Shown: positions 53,822 through 61,900 of the stretch, piece by piece
Numbering within the stretch: position 1 is the first letter of the stretch
Layout: every line of letters starts with the position of its first letter
From: CAYRXM01 sp964449465
GTDB lineage: Bacteria > Chloroflexota > Anaerolineae > JAFGEY01
Length of the DNA: 64,000 nucleotides
Direction: 5' to 3'
Assembly: GCA_964449465.1 (NCBI GenBank)
Contig: CAYVBK010000007.1
Span: 62,001-126,000, forward strand
Notes under the pieces: model-generated
Seen by the model: the letters and a program-made list of their open reading frames with translations, nothing else
Databases searched by the model: none
What the model was told of the DNA's origin: nothing
Made by a program: the position numbers and the translations under genes

Positions 53822-54627
53822 CAGTAAATTGCTCCGGGAAAGGTGCAAATCTGGGCGTGGCTGCCCACCCGCTTGTACATACGCACGCTGCCCCAGGCCT
53901 CGTTCAGGATGCCGTCGTGGATGGCCCAACTGCGCCCGCGCACGGTGCGCTCTTGCCCGGGGCGACGAAAGGGCGTCGACCCGTCCAGCCGGGCGATCAG
54001 GCAGCCGCCGGGTTGAAAATCGAGATGGATCTGGCTCATGCGCGCCTGACCGGTCATATAGGCAAAGCCGTATCGTTCAAACAAGATGGCGGTGTGATAG
54101 GTGAGCGGTTCGATAAAAAAGCGGTCTTTGCCCAGTTGGACGATAAATTGCTCCATTAGCGGAATTAACTCGCGGCACAGGTGCAGGCCGTGGCGCACCT
54201 GACCGGGGGCCAGGCCGGCCTCCATTGCCGCAATTTCGGCGGGGATATTGCGCGGCAGCGCGCTCAATTTGGTACATTCGCCCTGCCAGTACAGGTCTAC
54301 ATCAAAGCGCGGCGAGCCGGGGTCGTTGACCATCAGCAGCAGCACTTGAATCTGCCCGCTGCTGGTGTCGGCGATCTGAAAGTACAGCAACGGGTCGCGC
54401 GGATCGGCCGGGTGGCGAATGTCAATTTCGACAAAGCCGGTCTGGTCGGGGCAGTGGATCTGGGTGATCCATTCTTCCTGGTCAGTTGGCAAGGGAAAGT
54501 GGGCGGCCAGGACGGCCAGATCGGGGATCAGGGCGCGGTAAATCTCGTGTTTGATGGCCTGCGACCGGGCATTGATCTGCCGCAGCGACGAGAGGTGGAT
54601 GTGATCGTACATCAGCCGTCTGGCCAT
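53821..54627 (-). CDS. conserved hypothetical protein
   Basis: 268 residues from ATG (MARRLMYDHIHLSSLRQ) that starts within a few bases of the smpB stop. Not recognised. It lacks signal peptide and membrane helices. It has mixed alpha/beta character with aromatic-rich strands (PLLYFQIADTSSGQIQVLLLMVND, FDVDLYWQGECTKL, IHLDFQPGGCLIARLDGSTPF) and four scattered Cys. Tight coupling to smpB and to the NagA-like gene shows it is a real gene; the function is open. Confidence 0.75.
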   Translation of the reverse strand: MARRLMYDHIHLSSLRQINARSQAIKHEIYRALIPDLAVLAAHFPLPTDQEEWITQIHCPDQTGFVEIDIRHPADPRDPLLYFQIADTSSGQIQVLLLMVNDPGSPRFDVDLYWQGECTKLSALPRNIPAEIAAMEAGLAPGQVRHGLHLCRELIPLMEQFIVQLGKDRFFIEPLTYHTAILFERYGFAYMTGQARMSQIHLDFQPGGCLIARLDGSTPFRRPGQERTVRGRSWAIHDGILNEAWGSVRMYKRVGSHAQICTFPGAIY

Positions 54628-54629
54628 GT

Positions 54630-55112
54630 TCAATCACCCTGTCGTTCGTGTTCACGCAAGGCGCGCCGCATACGCCGCTCGTCGTCGCGTTTGGCGATGG
54701 CCTGGCGTTTGTCGTATTCGTGCTTGCCGCGCGCCAGAGCCAGCTCGATTTTGGCGCGATTCTTTTTGAGGTACATGCGCAGCGGCACCAGGGTGTAGCC
54801 CTTTTCTTGCATGCGGTTGGCCAGCCGGGCGATTTGTCTGCTGTGCAGGAGTAGCTTGCGACGGCGGCGCGGCTCGTGGCCAAAGCGGCTGGCCGGATCA
54901 TAGGGGGCAATGTGGGCGTTGATCAACCAGACTTCGCCTTCTTCGATGGCGGCATAGCTGTCGCGCAGATTGACCTGTCCGGCACGGATGGACTTGATCT
55001 CAGAGCCGATCAAGACAATGCCGGCTTCGATCCTGTCGTCGAGGGTATAGTCGTGGTAGGCTTTGCGGTTGGTGGCGACGGTTTTGATTTCGTCGGAATC
55101 TGTGTGTGACAC
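54630..55112 (-). CDS. smpB: SsrA-binding protein
   Basis: 160 residues, start GTG. ATNRKAYHDYTLDDRIEAGIVL, GSEIKSIRAGQVNLRDSYA, HIAPYDPASRFGHEPRRRRKLLLH and the basic tail RGKHEYDKRQAIAKRD match SmpB throughout. It binds tmRNA and brings it to stalled ribosomes. No tmRNA gene was recognised in the window. A plausible promoter lies 80-110 nt upstream. Confidence 0.97.
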   Translation of the reverse strand: MSHTDSDEIKTVATNRKAYHDYTLDDRIEAGIVLIGSEIKSIRAGQVNLRDSYAAIEEGEVWLINAHIAPYDPASRFGHEPRRRRKLLLHSRQIARLANRMQEKGYTLVPLRMYLKKNRAKIELALARGKHEYDKRQAIAKRDDERRMRRALREHERQGD

Positions 55113-55190
55113 GGTATTTCTTTCTGAAAAATTGTTACATGGATGATTGTGGTGTTGAGGTCACTAATATACCAATCATTGATTTTCTCT

Positions 55191-55218
55191 ATTATACACT
55201 GAAAGGTTTGTTTGTAAA
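55191..55218 (-). promoter_or_regulatory. promoter of smpB operon
   Basis: TTTACA and TATAAT with a 16-nt spacer on the minus strand, about 80 nt before the smpB GTG. Confidence 0.6.
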
Positions 55219-55250
55219 GCGCGGTAATCGTGCTCATTCACCGTTTCCGA

Positions 55251-55387
55251 CTGGGAGCGTACTGAAAACCCGCTCATCACCAAGACACAAAGGACACAAA
55301 GCATTTCTAAAAACTCAAAGGCATCGCAAACCTTTGTGTTCTCGGTGTCCTTTGTGGTAAAAATAGACTTTTTCAGTGGCCTCCTGG
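55251..55387 (+). repeat. MITE-like palindromic element, copy 2
   Basis: 137 bp starting CTGGGAGCGTACTGAAAA and ending TTTTTCAGTGGCCTCCTGG. Internal arms ACACAAAGGACACAAAG and CTTTGTGTTCTCGGTGTCC face each other across ~30 bp. This is the intact intergenic copy, upstream of smpB. Confidence 0.82.
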
Positions 55388-55565
55388 GACTGCATGTATA
55401 GCCATTGTCGCTCGAATTTCGCAGGAGCGAGGCAATTCGGTGAGGAGCGAATGTGTTTTCGTTGATATACTTGACCCCAGTTGCTAGAGAGCATTAGTAT
55501 AGTCCTGATAGCCCGATAGGTCAACCTTCTCTTCTTTGGGGGTGCGTATCAGATGCCTGGCATCG
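55388..55565. other. gene-free stretch with a promoter-like element
   Basis: Part of a 615-nt gap between smpB and kdpE. It contains no convincing coding frame. The only structured signals are a promoter-like pair (see 55496-55524) and a weak GAATT/AATTC inverted repeat. A small RNA is possible but not demonstrated. Confidence 0.4.
55496..55524 (-). promoter_or_regulatory. orphan promoter-like element
   Basis: TTGACC and TATACT spaced by 17 nt on the minus strand, pointing at 100 bp of non-coding sequence and then MITE copy 2 and smpB. Confidence 0.4.
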
Positions 55566-55727
55566 CTATTTTGTCGGGTCCGACCAATTTGCCATACTGA
55601 TCTGTTTGTCGGTAGACAGAAGCATTTCGATGTTGGCGACTCGGGCTTGTTCATCGCTGCAACCAGGTTGGGTGGCAAAAAGAGCAAGCGCGCGGTTAAA
55701 GAACTCGCTGTATGATACGGTTTGACG
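55566..55727 (-). pseudogene. possible gene remnant directly after kdpE
   Basis: In the same frame as kdpE, the 53 codons after its TAG stop are open and read like protein (SYSEFFNRALALFATQ, then PGCSDEQARVANIEMLLSTD). There is no start codon near the beginning and no ribosome site. It could be the decayed 3' end of a lost gene, or a read-through extension. Not recognised. Confidence 0.25.
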
Positions 55728-56420
55728 CTATACGTCATTTCGCAGGCGATACCCAACCCCAGGCTCGGTCAGGATATAACGCGGGCGCGTCGAATCCGGC
55801 TCGATTTTGCGCCGCAGATTGCTGATATTCACCCGCAGCATGTGGAGTTCTTGCTCGTATCCCATGCCCCAGACCTCGCGCAGCAGTTGGCGGTGGGTCA
55901 AAACCCGACCGACGTGCGCGACCAGGACGCGCAACAAGTCGTATTCTGTCGGCGTCAGTTGCACCGCTTGCCCGGCTACCGTCACTACGCGGCGCACCAG
56001 ATCCACCTCAAGGTCGCCGCTGGTAAATACGGGCTGGTCGCCAGGTTGTCCCGCACGCCGCAAGGCCGCGCGCATCCGCGCTAGCAGTTCGCCGATGCCG
56101 AAGGGTTTGGTCAAATAGTCGTCCGCGCCGGCATCCAGCGAGGCGATCTTGTCGGTCTCTTGCCCGCGCACAGAAAGGATGATGATCGGCAGGCGCGTCC
56201 ACTCGCGCAGCAGCCGGGTGACGTGAATCCCATCCAGGTCTGGCAGTCCCAAATCCAGGATGACCAGGTCGGGCCGGTCGGCGACGACAGCAGAGAGCGC
56301 AGCCTGGCCGCTATCCGCTTCAAAAATGGTATAGCCATGCGCCGCCAGCGATACTCGCAGAAAACGCCGGATGGCCGGTTCATCATCCACGACCAGCACA
56401 CGTGCGCCGGTTTCGCTCAT
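55728..56420 (-). CDS. kdpE: KdpE response regulator
   Basis: 230 residues. Receiver domain with VLVVDDEPAIRRFLR, phospho-Asp in LVILDLGLPDLDG and Lys in YLTKPFGIGELLAR. OmpR-type winged helix with LTPTEYDLLRVLVAHVGRVLTHRQLL and YILTEPGVGYRLR. Starts 4 nt after kdpD, with GAGGTAGCC inside the kdpD end. Activates kdp transcription under potassium limitation. Confidence 0.95.
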   Translation of the reverse strand: MSETGARVLVVDDEPAIRRFLRVSLAAHGYTIFEADSGQAALSAVVADRPDLVILDLGLPDLDGIHVTRLLREWTRLPIIILSVRGQETDKIASLDAGADDYLTKPFGIGELLARMRAALRRAGQPGDQPVFTSGDLEVDLVRRVVTVAGQAVQLTPTEYDLLRVLVAHVGRVLTHRQLLREVWGMGYEQELHMLRVNISNLRRKIEPDSTRPRYILTEPGVGYRLRNDV

Positions 56421-56424
56421 AAGG

Positions 56425-59091
56425 CTACCTCGTCGACGGGCGCAGCGGCAGCGCGACGGTCACCAGCGTTCCGCCGTCCGCGCGGTTCTGCACCCAGATG
56501 CGGCCCGCGTGCGCTTCAACAATGCCCTTGCAGATGGATAGCCCTAATCCCGTTCCACCCACCTGCCCAGGGCGTTGCACGCGGTAGAATTTGTCAAACA
56601 CGCGTTCCAGGTCATTCGGCGGAATACCGACACCGCAGTCGGCAATTTCGATGATCGCTTCCGCGTCCTCTGCGCGCGCCAACACCTGGATAGGCGTTCC
56701 CGGCATTGAGTATTTGAGGGCGTTGTCCAGCAGATTCGTCAAGACTTGGGCGATCAACACGAAATCCATCGGCGCAAGCAGATCGGGCGGGGCTTTCACC
56801 GTCAATGGGCGGTCGCGCAGCCGGTTATCCAGCGGTTCGAGCGCAGCGCCGATCACGTCTTGCACATCGCACAGTTCGCGCGTCACCTTGAGCGCGCCGG
56901 CCTCGATGCGGGTCATATCGAGCAGGTTGCCCACGAGACGGTTGAGCCGCTCAGCCTCTTCCCGCGCATTCTCAACCAGGCTACGCCGCGCGTCAGTGTC
57001 GAGTTCGACATCTTGTTGCAGGCTGCTGAGCGCGCCGGTGATCGAGACCAGCGGAGTGCGCAAATCGTGCGAAATCGAGTTGAGCAGCGCGGTTTGCAGT
57101 TTTTCGGTCGCCTGGAGCATCTCGGCACGTTGCGCTTGTTCCGCCAACTGCGCCCGTTCAATCGCCAGCGCGGCCTGGCTGGCAAACGCCTCCAACAAAT
57201 GGCGTTGATCCGGGCTGAGATGACTGCCCGAATCGGTGGGGGTGACGCCTAACACACCCACCACACCGCGCGCCGTCTTGAGCGGCAAATAACGCGCACC
57301 GGCCGCCGGCAACGTGTCCGTCCCGCGTCCGGCCGGCTGACCATGCTGAAAAACCCAGACGGCAACGGCCAACTCGTTTTCGTTCAGCGTCAAACCGGGG
57401 CTGAGGATGCGCGGTGCGACGGCGCGTTCTGTGGCATCCGGCATCAAAACGACCACTTCACGGCCAAAGGTTTGCGTGGCATGGACGAGAATGTTCTGCA
57501 CGATCTCATCCAGGCTCACGGCCGCGGCCAGATCGCGGCTGAGGGCATACAGCTCAAGGGTGTGCAATTCACGGCGCTGCGCCGCTTCGGCCTGCTCGCG
57601 TACCTGCGCGGTCAAGTTGCTGATGATCAGCCCCACGCCCAGCAGTGACGAGAAGGTCAGCAGGTATTCCGTATCCGACACGGCCAGCGTGAACTGCGGC
57701 GGCACGAAAAAAAAGTCGAACACCAGGACGCTCAAGATCGCTGCCAGGAGCGATGGGCCGCGCCCCAGCGCAATGGCGGCAATGACAACAGCGAGCAGGT
57801 AAATCATCACCAGGTTGGTCGGGGCAAAGAGCGGATGCACCAACGCGCTCAATCCGGCGCCGGCAGTCACCAACAGCGCGCCCAGTGCGTAGCGCAGCCA
57901 GGAGCGACGCAACGGCTGTTTTGTGGTTTCTAACAGGAAACTCTCCCGCGCCTCCACCGTCCCGCTGATGACATACACAGCAATGCTACCGCTGGCACGG
58001 ATGACCTGCTCAACGACAGACCCGCGCAGCAGTTCTTGCCAGCGCGGGCGCACCAGCTTGCCGACCACGATCTTGGTGACATTGTGGCTGCGGGCATAGT
58101 CGAGAACAGTCTGAGCAATCGCATGGCCGGGCAGGGTGATGGCTTGGCCACCCAGTTCTTCGGCCAGGCGCAAGGCCCGCGCGACGCGCTCCTTTTCCGT
58201 GGCGGTCAGCCGGACGTGTTTGTGGGTTTCGACATAGAGGGCTACCCATTCGGCGCCGGATTCCTGGGCCAGACGGCGCGTGGCTCGCACCAGTCGTTCG
58301 GACAAGAAACCGGGGGCGACGCACACCAACAGCTTTTCTTTGGCCGGCCACGGGCCGGGAATGGCGTGCGACTGCATATAAGCGCGCATCTGGTCGTCCA
58401 CCCGCTCGGCGGCGCGGCGCATGGTCAATTCGCGCAGAGCGGTGAGATTGCCCGGGCGGAAAAATTTGCGGATCGCCCGCGCGGCCTGATCGGGGACGTA
58501 CACTTTGCCTTCTTCGAGTCGGCGCAGCAGTTCGGCGGGGGGCAGGTCAATCAACTCGAGTTCGGTCGTCTCGTCAATCACCCGATCGGGCAAAGTTTCG
58601 CGCACAATGATGCCGGTGATTTGCGCCACCACATCGTTCAGACTTTCGAGGTGTTGGATGTTGAGGGTCGTGTAAACATCTATGCCGTTGGCGAGCAGTT
58701 CTTCGACATCCTGGTAGCGTTTGAGGTGACGCGAGCCGGGCGCGTTCGTGTGCGCCAGTTCATCCACCAAGGCCAACTGCGGACGGCGCGCCAGCACGGC
58801 ATCCACATCCATCTCCGACAAAAGGATGCCGCGATACTCGACCTGCTTGCGCGGGATTGTCTCCAGGTCGCGCAGCATAGCTTTGGTTTCGACCCGGCCA
58901 TGCGTTTCGACATACGCCACGACCAGGTCCACACCTTCCGCCCGGCGCTGGTGGGCGGCTTCGAGCATGGCGTAGGTTTTGCCCACGCCGGCAGCGTAAC
59001 CCAAAAAAATTTTGAGTTTGCCGCGCGCTTGCCGCTGTTCCTCAGCCTGGATGCGCGCCAACAATACATCCGGGTCAGGGCGTTGTTCCAT
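56425..59091 (-). CDS. kdpD: KdpD sensor histidine kinase
   Basis: 888 residues from ATG (MEQRPDPDVLLARIQ) with AAGGA upstream; a GTG one codon earlier is the alternative. N-terminal KdpD domain with Walker A GYAAGVGKT (~32-40), a USP-like domain (~245-370), four membrane helices (~400-490), a GAF domain (~515-650), HisKA with His in SISHDLRTP (~680) and HATPase motifs DNALKY, DCGVGIP, GTGLGLSI. Complete full-length architecture. Confidence 0.96.
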   Translation of the reverse strand: MEQRPDPDVLLARIQAEEQRQARGKLKIFLGYAAGVGKTYAMLEAAHQRRAEGVDLVVAYVETHGRVETKAMLRDLETIPRKQVEYRGILLSEMDVDAVLARRPQLALVDELAHTNAPGSRHLKRYQDVEELLANGIDVYTTLNIQHLESLNDVVAQITGIIVRETLPDRVIDETTELELIDLPPAELLRRLEEGKVYVPDQAARAIRKFFRPGNLTALRELTMRRAAERVDDQMRAYMQSHAIPGPWPAKEKLLVCVAPGFLSERLVRATRRLAQESGAEWVALYVETHKHVRLTATEKERVARALRLAEELGGQAITLPGHAIAQTVLDYARSHNVTKIVVGKLVRPRWQELLRGSVVEQVIRASGSIAVYVISGTVEARESFLLETTKQPLRRSWLRYALGALLVTAGAGLSALVHPLFAPTNLVMIYLLAVVIAAIALGRGPSLLAAILSVLVFDFFFVPPQFTLAVSDTEYLLTFSSLLGVGLIISNLTAQVREQAEAAQRRELHTLELYALSRDLAAAVSLDEIVQNILVHATQTFGREVVVLMPDATERAVAPRILSPGLTLNENELAVAVWVFQHGQPAGRGTDTLPAAGARYLPLKTARGVVGVLGVTPTDSGSHLSPDQRHLLEAFASQAALAIERAQLAEQAQRAEMLQATEKLQTALLNSISHDLRTPLVSITGALSSLQQDVELDTDARRSLVENAREEAERLNRLVGNLLDMTRIEAGALKVTRELCDVQDVIGAALEPLDNRLRDRPLTVKAPPDLLAPMDFVLIAQVLTNLLDNALKYSMPGTPIQVLARAEDAEAIIEIADCGVGIPPNDLERVFDKFYRVQRPGQVGGTGLGLSICKGIVEAHAGRIWVQNRADGGTLVTVALPLRPSTR

Positions 59092-59137
59092 CACCTATCC
59101 TTCAACTGCCAAAGTGGTTACGCGCTTCGTTTTTTTG

Positions 59138-59216
59138 GACAGGATTTACAGGATTACCAGGATGAAAAAGTTTTCATAGAGTCTTTTCTAATCCTGAAAA
59201 TCCTGTTAATCCTGTC
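59138..59216. repeat. AATCCTGT-type palindromic repeat at the 3' end of kdpC
   Basis: GACAGGATTTACAGGATTACC faces TCCTGAAAATCCTGTTAATCCTGTC (left arm 59138-59163, right arm 59190-59216). The last four sense codons and the stop of kdpC lie in the right arm. It fills most of the 114-nt kdpD-kdpC gap. Confidence 0.75.
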
Positions 59217-59796
59217 GAAAAATGGCAAAGTGAGATTGTAATGCCAGGTTCAGCTTGAGCACGTTCACGCGCGGCTCGCCCAGGATTCCAAACTGTCGCC
59301 CTTCGGTGCATTGGGCAACCAGTGCCTGCACCTGAGCCTCGCTCAAGCCGTGCGCCCGCGCCACACGCGGGACCTGGTAAAGCGCCGCCGCCACGCTGAT
59401 GTGCGGATCGAGTCCGCTGGCCGAGGCCGTCGCCAGGTCTACCGGAACGAGCGCCTGTTGATCGGGATCCGCAGCGCGCAGCGCGTCAACGCGGGCCTGC
59501 GCCGCCTGGAGCAAATCGGGATTCGACGGTCCCAAATTCGAGCCGGACGAGGCGGCGGCATTGTAAGGAAAGGGCCGTGTGGCCGACAATCGCCCCCAAA
59601 AGTATCCCGGAGCGTCAAAAGGCTGCCCGATCCACTCAGAACCACGGGCCTGCCCATCACTGACGATTATACTCCCGTTGGCCTGATACGGGAAAAAGGC
59701 CTGCGCCCATCCCGTCACCGCCAGCGGATAAAAAACGCCGGTGATCAACGTCAGCGCGAGCAGCGAAACGATAGCCGGGCGGAGTTGCGCACGCAT
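59206..59796 (-). CDS. kdpC: potassium-transporting ATPase subunit KdpC
   Basis: 196 residues from ATG (MRAQLRPAIVSLLALTL) with GGAGG upstream. One N-terminal membrane helix (~10-35), then RGSEWIGQPFDAPGYFWGR, SSGSNLGPSNPDLL, GLDPHISVAAALYQVPRVARAHGL and PRVNVLKLNLAL are all conserved KdpC blocks. The natural end seems to be near NLAL; the final SHFAIFRQD runs into a palindromic repeat that supplies the stop. Stabilises the KdpA-KdpB complex. Confidence 0.95.
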   Translation of the reverse strand: MRAQLRPAIVSLLALTLITGVFYPLAVTGWAQAFFPYQANGSIIVSDGQARGSEWIGQPFDAPGYFWGRLSATRPFPYNAAASSGSNLGPSNPDLLQAAQARVDALRAADPDQQALVPVDLATASASGLDPHISVAAALYQVPRVARAHGLSEAQVQALVAQCTEGRQFGILGEPRVNVLKLNLALQSHFAIFRQD

Positions 59797-59806
59797 AGCT
59801 TGCCTC

Positions 59807-61894
59807 CTAAACCAGATGTAGGGCAACCAGGAGCAAGTCAATCGCCTTGATCCCGATGAACGGCGTCACCAGCCCGCCCAGGCCATAGATCAACAGGTGA
59901 TCGCGCAAAAGCTGCGCCGCGCCGACCGGGCGATAGGGCACGCCGCGCAGTGCCAATGGGATGAGCGCGACGATAATTAGCGCATTGAAAATGACCGCCG
60001 ACAGGATTGCGCTTTGCGGCGTCGCCAACTGCATCAGGTTCAGCGCGCCTAACGCCGGATAGGTAGAGGCGAACGCCGCCGGAATGATCGCAAAGTACTT
60101 GGACACGTCGTTGGCGATGCTGAACGTGGTCAGCGCGCCGCGCGTCATCAACAGTTGCTTGCCGATCTCGACAATTTCGATCAGCTTGGTGGGATTGCTG
60201 TCCAGGTCTACCATGTTGGCTGCCTCGCGCGCCGGCTGTGTGCCGGTGTTCATCGCCACGGCGACGTCGGCCTGGGCCAACGCCGGCGCGTCGTTCGTGC
60301 CGTCGCCGGTCATCGCCACCAGCCGCCCACCGGCCTGATAGTCGCGGATGAGTTTCAGTTTGGCTTCCGGCGTGGCCTGGGCCAGAAAATCATCCACGCC
60401 GGCCTCGGCGGCAATCGCGGCGGCAGTGAGCGCATTGTCGCCCGTGATCATGACCGTCTTGATACCCATCTTGCGCAGGTGCGCAAAGCGTTCCTTGATG
60501 CCGCCCTTGACCACGTCCTTGAGGTGGATCACCCCTACAGCCTGCCCGTTGCGCGCCACCACCAGCGGCGTGCCTCCGGCGCGGGCGATCTCTTCGACCA
60601 CGACGGGCAATCCCGGCGGCGCAACATGCCCGTGACTGGCGATCCAGGCCAAAATCGCATCGGGCGCGCCCTTACGAATACTGGCGACTCTGCCATCTGC
60701 CGAAGGCATATCTATGCCACTCATGCGCGTCTGCGCTGTAAAGGTGACAAAATGCACCGCCGCTTCGCCGACAGGCCGCCCACGCAGTCCGTACCTGTCT
60801 TTTGCCAGCACCACCACACTGCGGCCCTCTGGCGTTTCGTCGGCCAGCGAAGCCAGTTGCGCCAGTTCGGCCAGCTCGCGCTCGCTCATGCCGCCGACCG
60901 GAATGAATTCGACGGCCTGGCGGTTGCCCAGGGTGATCGTGCCGGTTTTGTCCAGCAGCAGCACATCCACGTCGCCGGCCGCCTCCACCGCGCGCCCCGA
61001 CAGCGCGATCACATTATGCTGGATCAAGCGATCCATACCGGCAATGCCGATGGCCGAAAGCAATCCCCCAATCGTGGTGGGGATCAAGCAGACGAGCAGC
61101 GCGATCAAGACGGTCAGCGTGACCGGCGCGCCCGCGCCGGACGCCCGCACGCTGTAGAGCGAGAACGGCAGGAGCGTCATACACACGATCAAAAAGACGA
61201 TCGTCAAGCCAGACAGCAAGATACTGAGGGCGATCTCGTTGGGCGTCTTGTGTCGCCGGGCGCCTTCCACCAAACCGATCATGCGATCCAGAAAGCCCTC
61301 GCCGGAATTGGCCGTCACGCGGATGATCAGCCAATCGGAAAGCACGCGCGTGCCGCCGGTGACGGCGCTGCGGTCGCCGCCCGATTCGCGGATGACCGGT
61401 GCGCTTTCGCCGGTGACGGCGCTCTCATCCACCGCCGCCACGCCTTCGATCACCTCGCCGTCCACGGGGATCGTATCCCCCGCTTCTACCAGCACCACAT
61501 CGCCCCGCCGCAGCGCCGTGGACGCGACATGCTCAACCGGCGCGTCACGCCGAGGGCTGCGCAATTTTTTGGCCTGCGTCTCGCGGCGCGTTTGGCGCAA
61601 CGCTTCGGCCTGCGCCTTGCCCCGGCCTTCGGCCAGCGCCTCGGAAAAGTTGGCAAACAGCACGGTGAACCACAACCACAGCGCCACCGCGCCCACAAAT
61701 CCCGCCGGCGCTTTACCGCGCCCGGTCAAGGCCTGTATCCACAGCGCCGTCGTCAGCAGACTGCCGATCTCGACCACGAACATCACCGGGTTGCGTAGCA
61801 TCCGGCGCGGGTCGAGTTTGCGCAGCGCGTCCATGCCGGCGCGGCGATATAACGCGCGGCGCGGGTCCAAGTGTTTTCTGGATAATTTTTGCAT
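59807..61894 (-). CDS. kdpB: potassium-transporting ATPase ATP-binding subunit KdpB
   Basis: 695 residues. P-type ATPase motifs: AVTGESAPVIRESGGD, phosphorylation site DKTGTITLGNRQA, MITGDNALTAAAIA, MTGDGTNDAPALAQADVAVAM. Membrane segments are at ~35-75, 215-275 and in the C-terminal 110 residues. ATP hydrolysis drives K+ uptake through KdpA. It begins 6 nt after kdpA and ends 10 nt before kdpC. Confidence 0.97.
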   Translation of the reverse strand: MQKLSRKHLDPRRALYRRAGMDALRKLDPRRMLRNPVMFVVEIGSLLTTALWIQALTGRGKAPAGFVGAVALWLWFTVLFANFSEALAEGRGKAQAEALRQTRRETQAKKLRSPRRDAPVEHVASTALRRGDVVLVEAGDTIPVDGEVIEGVAAVDESAVTGESAPVIRESGGDRSAVTGGTRVLSDWLIIRVTANSGEGFLDRMIGLVEGARRHKTPNEIALSILLSGLTIVFLIVCMTLLPFSLYSVRASGAGAPVTLTVLIALLVCLIPTTIGGLLSAIGIAGMDRLIQHNVIALSGRAVEAAGDVDVLLLDKTGTITLGNRQAVEFIPVGGMSERELAELAQLASLADETPEGRSVVVLAKDRYGLRGRPVGEAAVHFVTFTAQTRMSGIDMPSADGRVASIRKGAPDAILAWIASHGHVAPPGLPVVVEEIARAGGTPLVVARNGQAVGVIHLKDVVKGGIKERFAHLRKMGIKTVMITGDNALTAAAIAAEAGVDDFLAQATPEAKLKLIRDYQAGGRLVAMTGDGTNDAPALAQADVAVAMNTGTQPAREAANMVDLDSNPTKLIEIVEIGKQLLMTRGALTTFSIANDVSKYFAIIPAAFASTYPALGALNLMQLATPQSAILSAVIFNALIIVALIPLALRGVPYRPVGAAQLLRDHLLIYGLGGLVTPFIGIKAIDLLLVALHLV

Positions 61895-61900
61895 TGTCCC

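Noticed and set aside
60155..61798. A 547-codon plus-strand frame opposite kdpB
   Set aside because: Antisense shadow; Arg/His/Gln-rich with no motif, while kdpB is complete on the other strand.
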